Below are positions 7,049 to 8,696 of a stretch of DNA of 8,696 bases, one piece after another. Position 1 is the first letter of the stretch; each line of letters opens with the position of its first letter. The position numbers and the translations under genes are program-made. The notes under the pieces are model-generated. The model was not told the origin of the DNA. It saw only the letters and a list, made by a program, of their open reading frames with translations, and searched no databases. Source of the stretch: Paracoccaceae bacterium (GTDB lineage Bacteria > Pseudomonadota > Alphaproteobacteria > Rhodobacterales > Rhodobacteraceae); assembly GCA_003250135.1 (NCBI GenBank), contig QKHF01000257.1, positions 1-8,696 of the forward strand, in the 5' to 3' direction.

Positions 7049-7936
7049 TTGTCTCACGCAATGAAGATCGCCATCGGCAGCATCGTGGTCGGCTTTGTCG
7101 TCCTCGGTCTGAAGATGATCGCCTGGCGGATGACCGGCTCCATCGCGCTGCTGTCGGACGCGCTGGAAAGCACCGTGAACGTGGCGACCGCCATCGCCGC
7201 GCTGGTCGCGATCCGGGTCGCCCAACGCCCGGCCGACGCCAACCACCCCTACGGGCATCACAAGGCCGAGTTCCTGAGCGCGGTGCTGGAAGGCGTGATG
7301 ATCATCATGGCCGCGCTGCTGATCTTCCGCGAAGCCTATTTCGGGCTCATCTCGCCGCAACCGCTGGAGGCCCGCATGGAGGGGCTGGCGGTCAACGCCG
7401 GCGCCGGCGTGTTGAATGCGATCTGGTGCTGGGTTCTGATCACCCGCGGCAAGCGCCTGCATTCCCCGGCGCTTGTGGCCGACGGGCGGCACCTGCTGTC
7501 GGACGTGATCTCCTCGGCGGGCGTGCTGATCGGAGTCATCGTCGCGATGCTGTCGGGCTGGTCGATCCTCGACCCGCTGCTGGCCAGCGCGGTGGCGCTG
7601 ACCATCCTCTGGTCCGGCTGGAAGGTGATGACCGCGGCGTTGAGCGGCCTCTTGGACGAGGCGGTGCCGGACGAGACACTTGCCCAAATCCGCGAGATCA
7701 TCTCGACCGAGGCGGTCGGCGCCGTCGAGGCGCATGACCTGCGCACCCGCCGCGCCGGAAGCGCCACCTTCATCGATTTCCACCTCGTCGTGCCGGGCGA
7801 CCTGACAGTGACCGCCGCACATGAGATCTGCGACGGGATCGAGGCCTCGCTGAAGACGCTGGCGCCCGAATGCGTGGTGACGATCCATGTGGAGCCGGAG
7901 CACAAGGCCAAGCACTCCGGCATCGTCGTGCTCTGA
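7049..7936 (+). CDS. Cation diffusion facilitator (CDF) metal transporter, FieF/YiiP-like
   Basis: A 295-residue inner-membrane divalent cation:proton antiporter of the CDF family, with six predicted membrane segments (residues about 6-200) and a cytoplasmic C-terminal domain. By alignment from memory with E. coli FieF (YiiP), the transport site has His148 and Asp152 in TM5 (HLLSD), but Glu40 and Asn44 in TM2 where FieF has two Asp. The loop site is intact as Asp63, His66 and His70 (PADANHPYGHHKAE). The cytoplasmic zinc site keeps His229, His245, His258 and His280, with Glu282 replacing the usual Asp (IHVEP). The metal is probably zinc, iron or manganese; the sequence does not decide. The start is TTG at 7049, because GAGGG (7038-7042) is six bases upstream; ATG at 7061 has no ribosome site at a suitable distance. 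The gene converges on the DUF1326 gene. Confidence 0.93.
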   Translation: MSHAMKIAIGSIVVGFVVLGLKMIAWRMTGSIALLSDALESTVNVATAIAALVAIRVAQRPADANHPYGHHKAEFLSAVLEGVMIIMAALLIFREAYFGLISPQPLEARMEGLAVNAGAGVLNAIWCWVLITRGKRLHSPALVADGRHLLSDVISSAGVLIGVIVAMLSGWSILDPLLASAVALTILWSGWKVMTAALSGLLDEAVPDETLAQIREIISTEAVGAVEAHDLRTRRAGSATFIDFHLVVPGDLTVTAAHEICDGIEASLKTLAPECVVTIHVEPEHKAKHSGIVVL

Positions 7937-7944
7937 TCCCAAAC

Positions 7945-7958
7945 CGACGCAGGCGTCG
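7945..7958. terminator. Small GC hairpin between convergent CDF and DUF1326 genes
   Basis: The 27-base gap holds CGACG-CAGG-CGTCG, a perfect 5-bp stem (6 bp if the loop is reduced to two bases). An overlapping symmetric repeat CAGGCG-T-CGCCTG lies at 7950-7962. No T-run follows. Its place between convergent stops suggests a shared weak terminator or transcript-end structure. Confidence 0.35.
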
Positions 7959-7963
7959 CCTGT

Positions 7964-8632
7964 CTACTGGCCCAGCCAGGCGGCGATCCTGGGCGGTTCG
8001 CGCACGATGCCGTCCTGATTGAAGTGGTGCACGCAGAAATGCGCCCACGAATCCTCGTAGGCCATCTCCATCTCTCCCGTCACTTCCGTCGCGCCCAGGC
8101 CAAGCTCGGCGTAGGTGAATTCGAAGCTGCCGCTCCGGCGGGCGATCGCGACATGGAACGGCTCGCCCGAGAATTCGTTGATCTTCGGGCTGGCGCGGCT
8201 GGTCAGCACGCCGGGGATATCGGCCGTCGCGGTGCGCGCCTCGAGGTCGGCGTCAAGATCGATCGGCAGGAACAGCGTCTTGCAGTGCTCCGCGCAGCAG
8301 GACGCCATGACGGCGAAAAGATTGCTGAACGGCTCGCAGGCCTCGCCAGAGAGGATGGTCTCAAGCCCCGCGCGCTGGGCCGCGTCGGCCCTCTCATCGA
8401 TCACGATCTGCCGTTTGCCGCCGCCATCGGCGATCTCCCCCGGCCATTTGTAGATCGCCGCCCAGTTCAGGCCCTTGAGCGGCGTGTCATTGAAACGGCC
8501 GTCGACGAGTTCTCCGATGAAGGCCGACTGGCAGTATCCGTGGGTGCTTGGCAGGTTGAACTGGCAACCGCAATTTATAGCGCAGTTGCAATTGTCGTAG
8601 GTCTCGCTCTTGAACAGCCATTGGTCGGCCAT
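7964..8632 (-). CDS. DUF1326 family cysteine-rich protein
   Basis: A 222-residue protein recognised as DUF1326 (COG5588), a family without an assigned biochemical function. The hallmark is the N-terminal Trp5 followed by a CNC-x3-CGC cluster (Cys15, 17, 21, 23). Further family traits are GLNWAAIYKWPGEI (54-67), the IVIDERADAAQRAGLETILSGEA block (76-98) and a late YEDSWAHFCVHHFN (192-205). There are ten cysteines in all, with a second cluster C112-C113-x3-C117 and neighbouring His116, which look suited to binding metal. No signal peptide or membrane segment is seen, so the protein is probably cytoplasmic. The ATG at 8632 has a strong GGGAGG ribosome site (8641-8646). The neighbouring convergent gene is a metal transporter, which fits a metal-related role but does not prove it. 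Confidence 0.85.
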   Translation of the reverse strand: MADQWLFKSETYDNCNCAINCGCQFNLPSTHGYCQSAFIGELVDGRFNDTPLKGLNWAAIYKWPGEIADGGGKRQIVIDERADAAQRAGLETILSGEACEPFSNLFAVMASCCAEHCKTLFLPIDLDADLEARTATADIPGVLTSRASPKINEFSGEPFHVAIARRSGSFEFTYAELGLGATEVTGEMEMAYEDSWAHFCVHHFNQDGIVREPPRIAAWLGQ

Positions 8633-8658
8633 GTGGCGTTCCTCCCATGAACTGTTGT

Positions 8659-8674
8659 GAATGGCGCCATTCTA
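8659..8674 (-). promoter_or_regulatory. Likely -10 box and palindromic operator upstream of the DUF1326 gene
   Basis: On the minus strand TAGAAT (8669-8674) matches a -10 box at 5 of 6 positions and lies 36 bases before the start codon. The 14-base perfect palindrome GAATGGCGCCATTC (8659-8672) overlaps the box and the expected transcription start, where a repressor would block initiation. The matching -35 would fall at the window edge (about 8692 onward) and is cut off, so the promoter cannot be fully judged. Confidence 0.45.
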
Positions 8675-8696
8675 GCACAATACGCCGTCGAACGGG

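Noticed and set aside
5670..7061. Minus-strand open frame of 463 codons across the GNAT and thioesterase genes
   Set aside because: It covers two genes with clear family motifs on the other strand and runs into the start of the flavin reductase gene. Its composition (Arg, His, Gly) is that of an antisense shadow.

Overview
The window is GC-rich and densely coded. Most coding sequence is ordinary chromosomal metabolism. Protein style (apt, mtnP, class III cyclase, CDF transporter), Shine-Dalgarno starts, and use of GTG and TTG starts all suggest an alphaproteobacterium, probably of the Rhodobacterales. That assignment comes from recognising protein families, not from any marker gene. I see no tRNA, rRNA, CRISPR array, insertion sequence or phage gene, and no gene-free stretch longer than about 160 bases.

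Layout. Positions 1-485 (+) hold the C-terminal end of a molybdopterin oxidoreductase that starts before the window. It converges, with an 8-base gap and a perfect GC hairpin, on a minus-strand block. Read in the direction of transcription, that block is a flavin reductase-like FMN-binding protein (5875-5255), a 155-base regulatory gap, an M19 membrane-dipeptidase-type hydrolase (5099-3744), MTA phosphorylase mtnP (3669-2797), a Rid-family protein (2797-2393), adenine phosphoribosyltransferase apt (2396-1857) and a class III adenylate/guanylate cyclase (1789-494). On the plus strand, divergent from the flavin reductase, come a GNAT acetyltransferase (6000-6512), a hotdog thioesterase (6537-6965) and, behind its own likely promoter, a CDF metal transporter (7049-7936). 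The transporter converges on a cysteine-rich DUF1326 protein (8632-7964, minus).

How the genes fit together. The clearest functional unit is mtnP-rid-apt, whose reading frames overlap by 1 and 4 bases. MtnP splits methylthioadenosine (a by-product of polyamine and acyl-homoserine-lactone synthesis) into adenine and methylthioribose-1-phosphate, and Apt returns the adenine to AMP. The Rid-family protein between them has Asp at the position where true RidA imine deaminases have the catalytic Arg, so its role is open. The cyclase follows 67 bases later and could be co-transcribed.

Nothing in the window is a clear new multi-gene system. The points most worth a second look are the Rid protein embedded in the adenine-salvage operon, the non-canonical metal site of the CDF transporter, and the cysteine-rich DUF1326 gene with a 14-base perfect palindrome overlapping its likely -10 box.
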